A stretch of DNA of 64,000 bases from Methylophaga thalassica (GTDB lineage Bacteria > Pseudomonadota > Gammaproteobacteria > Nitrosococcales > Methylophagaceae), in the NCBI RefSeq assembly GCF_030159795.1, contig NZ_BSND01000013.1, positions 186,001-250,000 on the forward strand, read 5' to 3'. Shown here piece after piece: positions 56,688 to 64,000 of the stretch. The notes beneath the pieces were generated by a model, which ran no database searches, was not told where the DNA came from, and was given only the letters and a program-made list of their open reading frames with translations. The translations under genes were made by a program, and so were the position numbers. The number at the start of each line of letters is the position of its first letter. Position 1 is the first letter of the stretch.

Positions 56688-56865
56688 TAAAAAAGAAAAG
56701 TATGAAGCAGAGGCAGCGATTTACCCATAGCCTAAGATGAGATGGGGAGCAAATCACGCAGACATAGATGAAAAGGTCCTGATGAAATACAAGGACATGT
56801 CTCTAACGGTATCGGCACAATGCTCAGTACGATGGTCAAGTTTTCTATTCACTTTGAGGAAGAAC

Positions 56866-57186
56866 ATGAAACTCTTGCCACTACTGCTTTCAGTACTACT
56901 TTTTTTCCCCGGAATAAGCCTGGCGGATTCCACCACACACAAAACCTATGAGGAAATGGCATTCCTCAAACACTTCACCGGAAAAACCCCCGAATTTATC
57001 AGAACAGAGTTGGGTGAGCCTGACAGCATCGCTAAGAAAGAAAACGCCAGTGGCACGATTGAGTTCTGGATTTATCGTGATCTTGTGCAGCAAGCACACT
57101 CTGACAAAATTTATCGCTATACCCAGTTCGGCATTGTTAATGGCCATGTTGAGACATTGGGACATACCAATCGCGACCCTAAATAA
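56866..57186 (+). CDS. Small exported protein of the methanol locus
   Basis: A 106-aa protein with a signal peptide (MKLLPLLLSVLLFFPGISLA, cleavage after SLA). The mature part includes the SmpA/BamE-like pattern FTGKTPEFIRTELGEPDSIAKKENASGTIEFWIYRDLV, i.e. helix plus GEP turn plus strands. ATG 56866 has GAGGA 7 bp upstream; an open extension to 56737 lacks an SD. It lies upstream of mxaD with a 39-bp gap and is divergent from the kinase gene. It may be the counterpart of one of the small mxaE/mxaH genes, but I cannot prove this. Confidence 0.75.
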   Translation: MKLLPLLLSVLLFFPGISLADSTTHKTYEEMAFLKHFTGKTPEFIRTELGEPDSIAKKENASGTIEFWIYRDLVQQAHSDKIYRYTQFGIVNGHVETLGHTNRDPK

Positions 57187-57225
57187 CATCCTATTTACGA
57201 CACTTAAATTAAAGAGGAACACTTA

Positions 57226-57747
57226 ATGAAATTATGGGCAACCGCCTTGATGGCAAGTCAATTATTCGTCACCAGCCTTGCTTTCGCTCATGGACCGACA
57301 CCACAAAAAATCGATGAAAAAGTGGTGATTGCTGCACCGATTGATAAGGTTTGGGAAAAAGTCTCAGATTTTAATGGCATAGCCGATTGGCATCCCATGG
57401 TTGAGTCAGTGACATCGCCCGAAGAAGGCACGCGAGTTCTCAAGTTAAAAGGCAAGGGTGAAATTACTGATAGCCTGGATGAGAAAGACGATGCGAAACA
57501 TTATCTGAGTTATCGTTTATTAGAAGAGAATATTGAAGCTTTTCCAGTGAGCTTTTATACAGTCAGTATTGAATTAAGCAAGGTGAACGATGGTACGGAA
57601 ATGAGTTGGAAGGGCCGCTTTTATCGTGCGGATACCGGCAATTTCCCACCTGAACAATACAATGATGAATCAGCAGTCAAAGCCATGGAAGCGTTTGCCA
57701 AAACAGGTATGGCCAGCCTGAAAGAATCACTTGAAGGGAAGAAATAA
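57226..57747 (+). CDS. mxaD: MxaD, periplasmic SRPBCC-fold protein
   Basis: A 173-aa protein with a signal peptide (cleaved after AFA at about 21). The START/SRPBCC fold is evident: VVIAAPIDKVWEKVSDFNGIADWHPMVESVT and MSWKGRFYRAD, with a long C-terminal helix (AVKAMEAFAKTGMASLKESL). MxaD speeds electron transfer between methanol dehydrogenase and cytochrome c-L in Methylorubrum. It is placed divergently from mxaF, unlike the classic single-operon arrangement. The next gene starts directly after its stop. Confidence 0.88.
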   Translation: MKLWATALMASQLFVTSLAFAHGPTPQKIDEKVVIAAPIDKVWEKVSDFNGIADWHPMVESVTSPEEGTRVLKLKGKGEITDSLDEKDDAKHYLSYRLLEENIEAFPVSFYTVSIELSKVNDGTEMSWKGRFYRADTGNFPPEQYNDESAVKAMEAFAKTGMASLKESLEGKK

Positions 57748-58695
57748 GTGAAGTTGCGTTTAGGTCTCTCATTGAGTTTATTGCTAGTGGCTATGCCACT
57801 AGCAGCGCAACATGCCTACATCTGTAGTCAGGCAGCCAGTAAGGTCACGGTTGTTGATATTGAAAAACAGGAAATCATGACTGCGGTTGATGTCGCAACA
57901 GGACCGGTAGGTGTCTCTTTAGACAATCAGCGTCATCAATTATTCGTCACCCATCCGGAAATGGGTGTTGTGACCATGATTGATACGCAAACCAATAAGA
58001 AACTGGGTGAAATCAGAACGGGTGGGCAACCTTTTGCTGTTGCTGTGGATCCCTCAGGTAAACATCAGGTTTTTGTCTCTGACTGGGAGCGCAATGCCGT
58101 TGTTGTGATTAACCCGGAGACAAAATTAGTCGTTGATATTTTATCTGTGGGTAAAAATCCTGCTGGCTTGGCCATCGATAGTGAAGCAAGGCGTATCTAT
58201 GTCGCTAATCGTAATAGTGACACACTAACCGTGCTGGATGCCGACACACCGCGTCAGTACGCTGAAGTGAAGACCGGTAAAGCACCTTATGCTGTTACCG
58301 TGAGTCCTGATGGCAGACGTATCTATGTCACAGCAATTCAGGACAATACGGTGACGGTCATCAATGGTGATGATTACAAGGTGATCAAAACACTTGAAGC
58401 CGGTACGGCACCCTATGGTATTGCTGTAACGCCAGATAATCAGTGGTTATATGTGGCGAACCAAGGCACGAATGATGTCTGGGTTTTTGATACAAAACGT
58501 TTAGAAAGAGTCGCAAAAATTGATGTGGGCGAAATGCCTGAAAGTGTGTCTTTTACCGAAGATAGTCAATATGCTTACGTGACTAATTGGTTTAGTAATA
58601 GCTTGTCAGTGATTGATACTAAATCCCAGAATGTTATCAAGCAGATTGCTATGCCTGATGGCCCAAGAAGTCTGGGCCGTTTTATTGGTAACTAA
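57748..58695 (+). CDS. Exported YVTN beta-propeller protein of the methanol locus
   Basis: A 315-aa protein with a signal peptide (cleaved after LAA at about 20) and about seven YVTN-type blades (for example RRIYVANRNSDTLTVLDADTP, RRIYVTAIQDNTVTVINGDD, QWLYVANQGTNDVWVFDTKR, QYAYVTNWFSNSLSVIDTKS). Such propellers are often found beside PQQ-dependent alcohol oxidation genes and may act in protein assembly or binding; no catalytic site is evident. The start is GTG 57748, immediately after the mxaD stop, so it is translated with mxaD. Its stop abuts the stop of the convergent GGDEF-EAL gene. Confidence 0.83.
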   Translation: MKLRLGLSLSLLLVAMPLAAQHAYICSQAASKVTVVDIEKQEIMTAVDVATGPVGVSLDNQRHQLFVTHPEMGVVTMIDTQTNKKLGEIRTGGQPFAVAVDPSGKHQVFVSDWERNAVVVINPETKLVVDILSVGKNPAGLAIDSEARRIYVANRNSDTLTVLDADTPRQYAEVKTGKAPYAVTVSPDGRRIYVTAIQDNTVTVINGDDYKVIKTLEAGTAPYGIAVTPDNQWLYVANQGTNDVWVFDTKRLERVAKIDVGEMPESVSFTEDSQYAYVTNWFSNSLSVIDTKSQNVIKQIAMPDGPRSLGRFIGN

Positions 58696-61600
58696 TTATT
58701 GCTGTTTTTTGGCATCCAGCAGTAATTCAATGGTTTTAAAGTGGGCTTTCAGTTCAGCAATACCAGCATCATTAATAGGATGCTGGTCTTCCTGATACTG
58801 ATATTTCAGACTATTGGCATTATGATAAAGCTCTGTATAAGCCAGTTTCATCGACTCTATCCATACTCTATCAAACAAATTCTGTTTCTTGGCTTGCTCC
58901 AGCCATAAACTGAAGTGACATTTCTTATGATTCATCAGTGGCCAATGAGTAATAGTGTCAGGACTCGACTCTAGATTGGCAATCACACGGTTTAGCCAAT
59001 AATTGATCTGCAGCGTCATTAATTCCAGTAAGGTCTGTTCCGCATTAAGCTGACGATTAGCCAGATCGATCCATTTCTTATTTGGTTGGTAATCAGTGAA
59101 CCATTGATTGCAGTCATCAGCCGACATTGGATAAGCGATCGCATAACCTTGCGCTAAATCGCAGCCCATCGCCAGCAACATCATGCCATGCTCAGTTGTT
59201 TCTACACCTTCAGCGATGACCTGATGATGGAAAGCGTCTGTCAGACCAATAACGCCATCAATAATCGTATAGTCATTGGGATCGTCAATCAGATCACGTA
59301 CAAAACTTTGATCTATCTTGACGGTATCTACAGGAAGATGACGTAAATGTGTCAGTGAGGAATAGCCGGTGCCAAAATCATCCAGTGAAATCTTAAGGCC
59401 AAGCGTGTGGCGGCAGGTTTCGATGATAGAAGAGATATTGTTAATATCGGTTAAAACACTACTTCCCAGAACTTCTAATTGAATGAGATAAGAAGGTACA
59501 TTGGGATACTTGGCTAGAACACGGTCCAGATGGTCAAACAAACCTTGCCATTGCAGATGACGTGACGAAATATTAATGCTCATTTCTATTGTCCAGCCAC
59601 GTTCAATCCAGTTGTTTAGCTGTTTGATGGCGCGCTCAATGACCCAGTTTCCTATGTTTATTTCCAGATAACTTCCTTGAACAACAGGTAAAAAGTGGGC
59701 TGGTGTGATCAAGCCCCGTTCAGGATGTTGCCAGCGGATTAATGCTTCAGCGCCAATGATGTCGCCTGAGCGCATATTCACCTTGGGTTGGTAGAACAGC
59801 ACAAGGTGATCCGATATCAAAGCATCTTCGATCGACTTAAATTGATTCTGCTGTTGAGACATTTGCTCGTCTTGTTGTGTATCAAACATATGATGACGTT
59901 GGCGGCCAGATACTTTTGCCTGATACATTGCCTGGTCGGCATGGCGTAACAAGGTGTCGGCATCGGCATTGTCCAGAGGGTAAAGGGTGATACCAATACT
60001 CGCACTGCAACTGATGCTATTACCATCAATATGATAGGGCAGTTCAATAGCATGTCGGATACGATTTATCAGTGTTTCACAGTGCTCTGCTGAACTGACA
60101 TCATTGAGTAATAAAGCAAATTCATCACCACCGAGTCGGGATGCGGTATCGTCTTGCCTGATACAGGATTGAATACGGGCAGAGACTTCAATCAGTAACT
60201 GGTCCCCCGCTTCATGTCCATAGGTATCATTAACAGGTTTGAAGCCATCTAAATCTAAAAAGACCACAGCAAGCAGACTCTTATTGCGATTACTATGGGC
60301 GATGGCTTGCTTGAACCTGTCGGCAAATAATGTTCTGTTAGGCAATTGCGTCAGTACATCATAGTGCGCCATCATTTCCAGGGCATGCTGTTGCTCTTTG
60401 CTTTGGGTAATGTCGGAGAACATGCCGAGATAATGTATGGTCTCACCATAATCATCGACCAATGTAGAAATAGTGAGTAACTCAGCATAGAGTTGACCAT
60501 CTTTGCGTTTATTCCATATCTCGCCTTGCCAGTGGCCTTGCTGGCGGAGTTCATTCCACATCTCTTCAAAATATAAGGCGTCATGTTTATCAGAACGTAA
60601 TATTGAGGGATTCTGATGTAATATTTCTTCCCTGCTGTAGCCCGTTATCTCAGAGAATGCCGGGTTTACATCGACGATGAGGCCGTCCGCGTCGGTGATG
60701 AGAATTCCCTCGTGTGCTTGTGTAAAGACACTGCCGGACAGTTTTAATTTTTCTTCTGCACGTTTTCGCTCAGTAATATCGTAAAGAATAATTAATGTAT
60801 CTGGTATCGTGTCACTGGTCACTTTACGGGCATTGGCAATGACAGAGCGTCGTTGCCCGTCTTTACAGATGAGATCGGTTTCAATAGATTCAAAATTGAA
60901 AGAAACGTATTGTTTGTTAAACGCGATATCAGCTTGTGTGATAAATCGTTCACGAGTTTCTACTTTGGGGAAGGTCCTGAGTAACCAATCATCTAATGTT
61001 GGAATATCGCTGAGGTCATAGCCGAAAGAGGTAATAAACGCTTGATTAAGGTAAGTAATTTTACCGTGATTATCGATAATGATTTCTGGCACGGGTGAGG
61101 TGTTCAAAACATCACTTAAACGTCCCTCACTTTCCTGAAGGGCTCGTCGTGACTGGCGCAGCCGGTAAATCCAATAGCTAAACAATAGAAACAACAGCAG
61201 GATGCCAGAACCAAACTGTATCAGTGTTTTTAGTTGTGGTCCGGAGTCGATTTTAATACCCAGCCACTGAGACTCAATTTCTTTCTTTTCTTGCTCAGAT
61301 AGCTGACTCAGCACTTTATTTATGATGCTTAATAGTTCTGGTTCATTTTTGACTATACCCATGCGGTATGCCGCTCTGGCTTGCGTTTGTCCGGCAAATT
61401 GAAGATTAATGAGGTCGCTGTTTTTTATTTGATAATTGGCATAGGCTGCATCTCCTATATAAGCATCTGCCTCGCCTCTAGCTACTTTTTCCAATGCTTG
61501 TCGAGGTGTGTCAGTGAACATCAAAGTAATTTCAGGGTACTCATCGCTCAGCAGCGCGTTACTAAAGTTACCTTTTTCTAATGCGACTGTTTTACCAGCC

Positions 61601-62952
61601 AGATTTTTTAATGAACCAATGTAGCCATTGATATCCGTATTAATGATAACCACAGGATTTTGAATATACGGATCGGTAAACGTTAAGTATTCCTTACGTT
61701 CGGTGGTTTCATTCAGACAGGCCAGCATGTCGATTTCATCGTTTTGAGCCATAGTCATCAGTTCATCCCAGCTTCGATTAGAGATGATGTCGAATTTCAC
61801 GCCCAATCGTTCTTCCAGCAAATTGATATTTTCAGCAGCCAGACCAACATACTCACCATCCTTGTTGATCCACTCATAGGGAGCGAAGTCTTTGTCTACA
61901 CCGACTTTAATAACGGGATGAGCCTGTAGCCATGCCTGTTCATCTTCAGTGAGAGATAACATGGTGCTGGGTTGATGAATGAAGTGATTAAGGGTTTTTT
62001 CTGGCAGAGCAGGGGCGACCCCCAGCTGTGCATAAATATCGGCAATGCGTTTCAGGCGACCAGGCTCAATACTGCCTAACGGTATTAGATCGGCCAATAT
62101 TAGTTTTTTTGTCTCTCTTGCTTCAAATCTAAGTCGCGACAGGCTTTGTTCAGCACCATATTTCTGCTTGATGATATTAATCATCTCTTCACTATGCTCG
62201 AGCGCATAGTGCCAGCCTTTTAACGAGGCTTTCAGCATGCGTTGGGCTCGGCCTGGATATTTTTTCAGTTCGTCATCGCTGGTAAATAAAATATCGCCGT
62301 AAAAATCAAAACCATAATTACGCGGATTGATGATGTTTATAGGGATTTTTTTCTGCAAAAACTCATAAGGTTGATCGCTGATGTAACCAGAAATGACATC
62401 AACTTCATTATTGATAAGGCTATCAATGCCCATTTTCTGAGGGATGATATTGATATCTTTCAGCTGGATTTCTGCATCATTCAGCAGGGTTCTTAAGATG
62501 GCGTCATTACCATTGCTGGCGTCAAACATGACACGCTTTCCAGCCATTTCATAAGGACTGACAATTCCGGATTCTGAGCGTGACATAAAGACTAAAGCAT
62601 CATGCTGGAATATCGCGGCTAAGGCTTTTATCGGTGAACCATTCGCGTATTCAGCGAGGATCCCGATACCACCGATACCGTAATCCGCTTTTCCGCTGAC
62701 GACCTCATTGACAACATTAATGTCAGGTTGACGAGGACGTAATTCAACATCCAGGCCTTCCTCTTTATAAAATCCTTTTTCTACGGCAGCAATGTAGCCA
62801 GCAAACTGATATTGATATTTCCACTTCAGTTGTAAACTGACTTTTTCCAGGGGTAAGTCTTCATCTGTAGCTTCCAGTTGAGCGTAGCTGGGTAGCGACA
62901 GGCTCAATAAAAGGTTAAGAAGACATACACAAAAAAATCGATGGCTTATCAT
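58696..62952 (-). CDS. Large GGDEF-EAL protein with two periplasmic solute-binding domains and PAS domains
   Basis: A 1418-aa cyclic-di-GMP enzyme. From the N-terminus: signal peptide (MISHRFFCVCLLNLLLSLS), NMT1/THI5-like binding domain (about 35-300; VSLQLKWKYQYQFAGYIAAVEKGFY), a second family-3 solute-binding domain (about 350-580; IKVGVDKDFAPYEWINKDGEYVGLAAE), membrane helix (about 590-615), two PAS domains (about 640-890), GGDEF (RLGGDEFALLL, 941-945), EAL (GAEALIRW, EAL at 1069-1071, with DDFGTGYSSL and IAEGVETTEH), and a helical tail with HKKCHFSLW resembling a CZB zinc-binding domain. Both catalytic motifs are intact. ATG 62952 is chosen; a TTG lies 11 codons upstream. Ligands are unknown. 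Confidence 0.9.
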   Translation of the reverse strand: MISHRFFCVCLLNLLLSLSLPSYAQLEATDEDLPLEKVSLQLKWKYQYQFAGYIAAVEKGFYKEEGLDVELRPRQPDINVVNEVVSGKADYGIGGIGILAEYANGSPIKALAAIFQHDALVFMSRSESGIVSPYEMAGKRVMFDASNGNDAILRTLLNDAEIQLKDINIIPQKMGIDSLINNEVDVISGYISDQPYEFLQKKIPINIINPRNYGFDFYGDILFTSDDELKKYPGRAQRMLKASLKGWHYALEHSEEMINIIKQKYGAEQSLSRLRFEARETKKLILADLIPLGSIEPGRLKRIADIYAQLGVAPALPEKTLNHFIHQPSTMLSLTEDEQAWLQAHPVIKVGVDKDFAPYEWINKDGEYVGLAAENINLLEERLGVKFDIISNRSWDELMTMAQNDEIDMLACLNETTERKEYLTFTDPYIQNPVVIINTDINGYIGSLKNLAGKTVALEKGNFSNALLSDEYPEITLMFTDTPRQALEKVARGEADAYIGDAAYANYQIKNSDLINLQFAGQTQARAAYRMGIVKNEPELLSIINKVLSQLSEQEKKEIESQWLGIKIDSGPQLKTLIQFGSGILLLFLLFSYWIYRLRQSRRALQESEGRLSDVLNTSPVPEIIIDNHGKITYLNQAFITSFGYDLSDIPTLDDWLLRTFPKVETRERFITQADIAFNKQYVSFNFESIETDLICKDGQRRSVIANARKVTSDTIPDTLIILYDITERKRAEEKLKLSGSVFTQAHEGILITDADGLIVDVNPAFSEITGYSREEILHQNPSILRSDKHDALYFEEMWNELRQQGHWQGEIWNKRKDGQLYAELLTISTLVDDYGETIHYLGMFSDITQSKEQQHALEMMAHYDVLTQLPNRTLFADRFKQAIAHSNRNKSLLAVVFLDLDGFKPVNDTYGHEAGDQLLIEVSARIQSCIRQDDTASRLGGDEFALLLNDVSSAEHCETLINRIRHAIELPYHIDGNSISCSASIGITLYPLDNADADTLLRHADQAMYQAKVSGRQRHHMFDTQQDEQMSQQQNQFKSIEDALISDHLVLFYQPKVNMRSGDIIGAEALIRWQHPERGLITPAHFLPVVQGSYLEINIGNWVIERAIKQLNNWIERGWTIEMSINISSRHLQWQGLFDHLDRVLAKYPNVPSYLIQLEVLGSSVLTDINNISSIIETCRHTLGLKISLDDFGTGYSSLTHLRHLPVDTVKIDQSFVRDLIDDPNDYTIIDGVIGLTDAFHHQVIAEGVETTEHGMMLLAMGCDLAQGYAIAYPMSADDCNQWFTDYQPNKKWIDLANRQLNAEQTLLELMTLQINYWLNRVIANLESSPDTITHWPLMNHKKCHFSLWLEQAKKQNLFDRVWIESMKLAYTELYHNANSLKYQYQEDQHPINDAGIAELKAHFKTIELLLDAKKQQ

Positions 62953-63201
62953 TTCTAGTGATTTACACCCATGAATAATGCTCAATGAATTGTATAGAGG
63001 GTAAACATCTCTGTTTATAGCTTTCCCTAGCGTTTACACACAAAGATTTAGATGATGTGTTGGTGCTTAGATTATAACCCAATCAAGTCGAATAAGAATA
63101 GCGGCGATATCCTGAAGCTTTGTGTGACACTCGCATCTTCTATTTTTTTATTGGCTCTAAAAACCAATATTTCACAACAAGCGGATTTAGCGAATCACTA
63201 T

Positions 63202-63681
63202 TTAGTTGTTATCAAACTGTTTGGCACCGGCAAAATCCAGTTGTTGCCATGCTTGGTACAAGATGATGGCCGTTGCATTAGATAGATTAAGGCTTCGACT
63301 GTCAGGCAGCATCGGTATGCGTATTTTTTGCCTATCATTCAGTTGATTGAGGACGTCTTCAGGCAAGCCGCGTGATTCCGGGCCAAATAACAGAATGTCT
63401 TCATCTTGATAGCTGGCTTGATGATGATGTTGTCTGGCTTTTGTCGTGCAGGCAAAAATTCGTCTGCTGCCGCTCCATGCTAAGAACTCATCGAAGTTCT
63501 TATGCACAAGGACATCAGCGAACTCATGATAATCCAGTCCAGCGCGGCGTAGGCGTTTATCATCAATAGCAAAGCCTAGCGGTTCAATTAAGTGTAGGCC
63601 TGCACCAGCATTAGCGCATAAGCGAATTATATTGCCCGTGTTGGGAGGAATCTCGGGCTCATAGAGAGCAACATGAAGCAC
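63202..63681 (-). CDS. trmL: tRNA (cytidine(34)-2'-O)-methyltransferase
   Basis: A 159-aa SPOUT methyltransferase that methylates the wobble base of tRNA-Leu isoacceptors. Knot motifs: [38 protein letters not shown] and [27 protein letters not shown]. The start is GTG 63681, since no ATG lies nearby. A tRNA-Leu(UAA) substrate is encoded in this window. It lies 6 bp after the LysM gene on the same strand. Confidence 0.94.
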   Translation of the reverse strand: MLHVALYEPEIPPNTGNIIRLCANAGAGLHLIEPLGFAIDDKRLRRAGLDYHEFADVLVHKNFDEFLAWSGSRRIFACTTKARQHHHQASYQDEDILLFGPESRGLPEDVLNQLNDRQKIRIPMLPDSRSLNLSNATAIILYQAWQQLDFAGAKQFDNN

Positions 63682-63687
63682 AGCGGA

Positions 63688-64000
63688 TCAGGTTTCGTCT
63701 ATATACAGTTTTAAGCTCTGACCTGGCTGTAAAGTTGAGCGATCACTGAGACCATTCCATTCTTTCACATCAGCAACACTGACATTAAATTTACGTGAGA
63801 TTGCCCAGAGTGAGTCACCATCTTTGATAGTGTAACTGACCGACTTTCTGATATCTGCAGCAGCACTAGTGATGACAAGTTTTTCGCCTGCACGCAGGAT
63901 GTCTTTGGCCGATTTATTATTCTGTTGAGTCAGCGTTTTTACATCGGTGTTATTTTTTCGGGCAATATCCCACCAAGTGTCACCCGCTTTCACAACATAA
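63688..64000 (-). CDS. LysM-domain protein, C-terminal part (probable MltD-type lytic transglycosylase), partial
   Basis: The frame runs off the right edge; about 104 C-terminal residues are visible. Two LysM domains occur: YVVKAGDTWWDIARKNNTDVKTL... and VSYTIKDGDSLWAISRKFNVSVADVKEWNGLSDRSTLQPGQSLKLYI. The spacing and final LQPGQSLKLYI resemble the tail of MltD, which digests peptidoglycan, but the catalytic domain lies outside the window. The gene continues beyond base 64000. Confidence 0.75.
   Translation of the reverse strand, partial: YVVKAGDTWWDIARKNNTDVKTLTQQNNKSAKDILRAGEKLVITSAAADIRKSVSYTIKDGDSLWAISRKFNVSVADVKEWNGLSDRSTLQPGQSLKLYIDET

Noticed and set aside
62986-63201. A possible small gene between the GGDEF-EAL gene and trmL
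   Set aside because: The frame starting near 63052 has no SD and overlaps the end of trmL on the opposite strand; nothing else supports it.

Overview
The window comes from the chromosome of a gammaproteobacterium that grows on one-carbon compounds. It carries a near-complete operon for calcium-type methanol dehydrogenase (mxaF-J-G-I-R-S-A-C-K-L, with mxaD and a two-component system beside it). The housekeeping order hemA / TPR-lipoprotein / lolB / ispE / tRNA-Gln / prs / rplY / pth / ychF is typical of Gammaproteobacteria. Together these suggest a marine methylotroph such as Methylophaga. The genus is an inference; no rRNA is present to confirm it.

Layout. 1-3.9 kb: a sensor kinase and OmpR-type regulator, then an OmpW porin and a small exported protein whose promoters share a 57-nt block with four TCA boxes spaced 11 bp apart. 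3.9-7.3 kb: an exported orphan, a FliB-type lysine N-methylase, a GFA-family protein, and about 1 kb of non-coding DNA full of GTTGGG/CCCAAC palindromes, including a 555-bp element bounded by perfect 32-bp inverted repeats and flanked by identical 42-bp direct repeats. 7.3-15.6 kb: an eight-gene envelope operon on the minus strand (Gly/Ser-rich exported protein, lipoprotein, coiled-coil/PEGA protein, PEGA-SUMF1 protein, a 46-aa membrane peptide, a TolQ/MotA-like channel, and two membrane-anchored VWA proteins). I do not recognise it as a described system, and it is one of the two main candidates for novelty. 15.7-17.6 kb: a PQQ-type sugar dehydrogenase lipoprotein and an HPF-like protein.

17.6-22.9 kb: an AT-rich island holding a four-helix membrane protein and a 1277-aa STAND NTPase with an N-terminal PD-(D/E)xK-like nuclease domain. 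This looks like an Avs-type antiphage sensor and is the second main candidate. 22.9-30.2 kb: SelO, an SH3 protein, an orphan membrane protein (with a decayed fragment of a relative nearby), tRNA-Leu, a ClC channel and hemN under a likely FNR site. 30.4-43.8 kb: purD, tsaC, hemF, prfA, hemA, the lolB-ispE-prs-rplY-pth-ychF block, pldA, tRNA-Gln and tRNA-Met. 43.9-45.5 kb: a SnoaL-like protein, an NAD(P)-binding reductase and a divergent HxlR regulator with a palindromic operator.

45.6-58.7 kb is the methanol-oxidation locus. MxaF/MxaI form the dehydrogenase, MxaG is its cytochrome acceptor, MxaJ and MxaD are periplasmic accessory proteins, and MxaR/S/A/C/K/L are the MoxR-VWA assembly and calcium-insertion machinery. 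A hairpin terminator between mxaI and mxaR probably sets the ratio of structural to assembly proteins. A NarL-type regulator and its kinase lie upstream of mxaF. The window ends with a very large GGDEF-EAL protein with two periplasmic ligand-binding domains, trmL, and the tail of a LysM protein, probably MltD.
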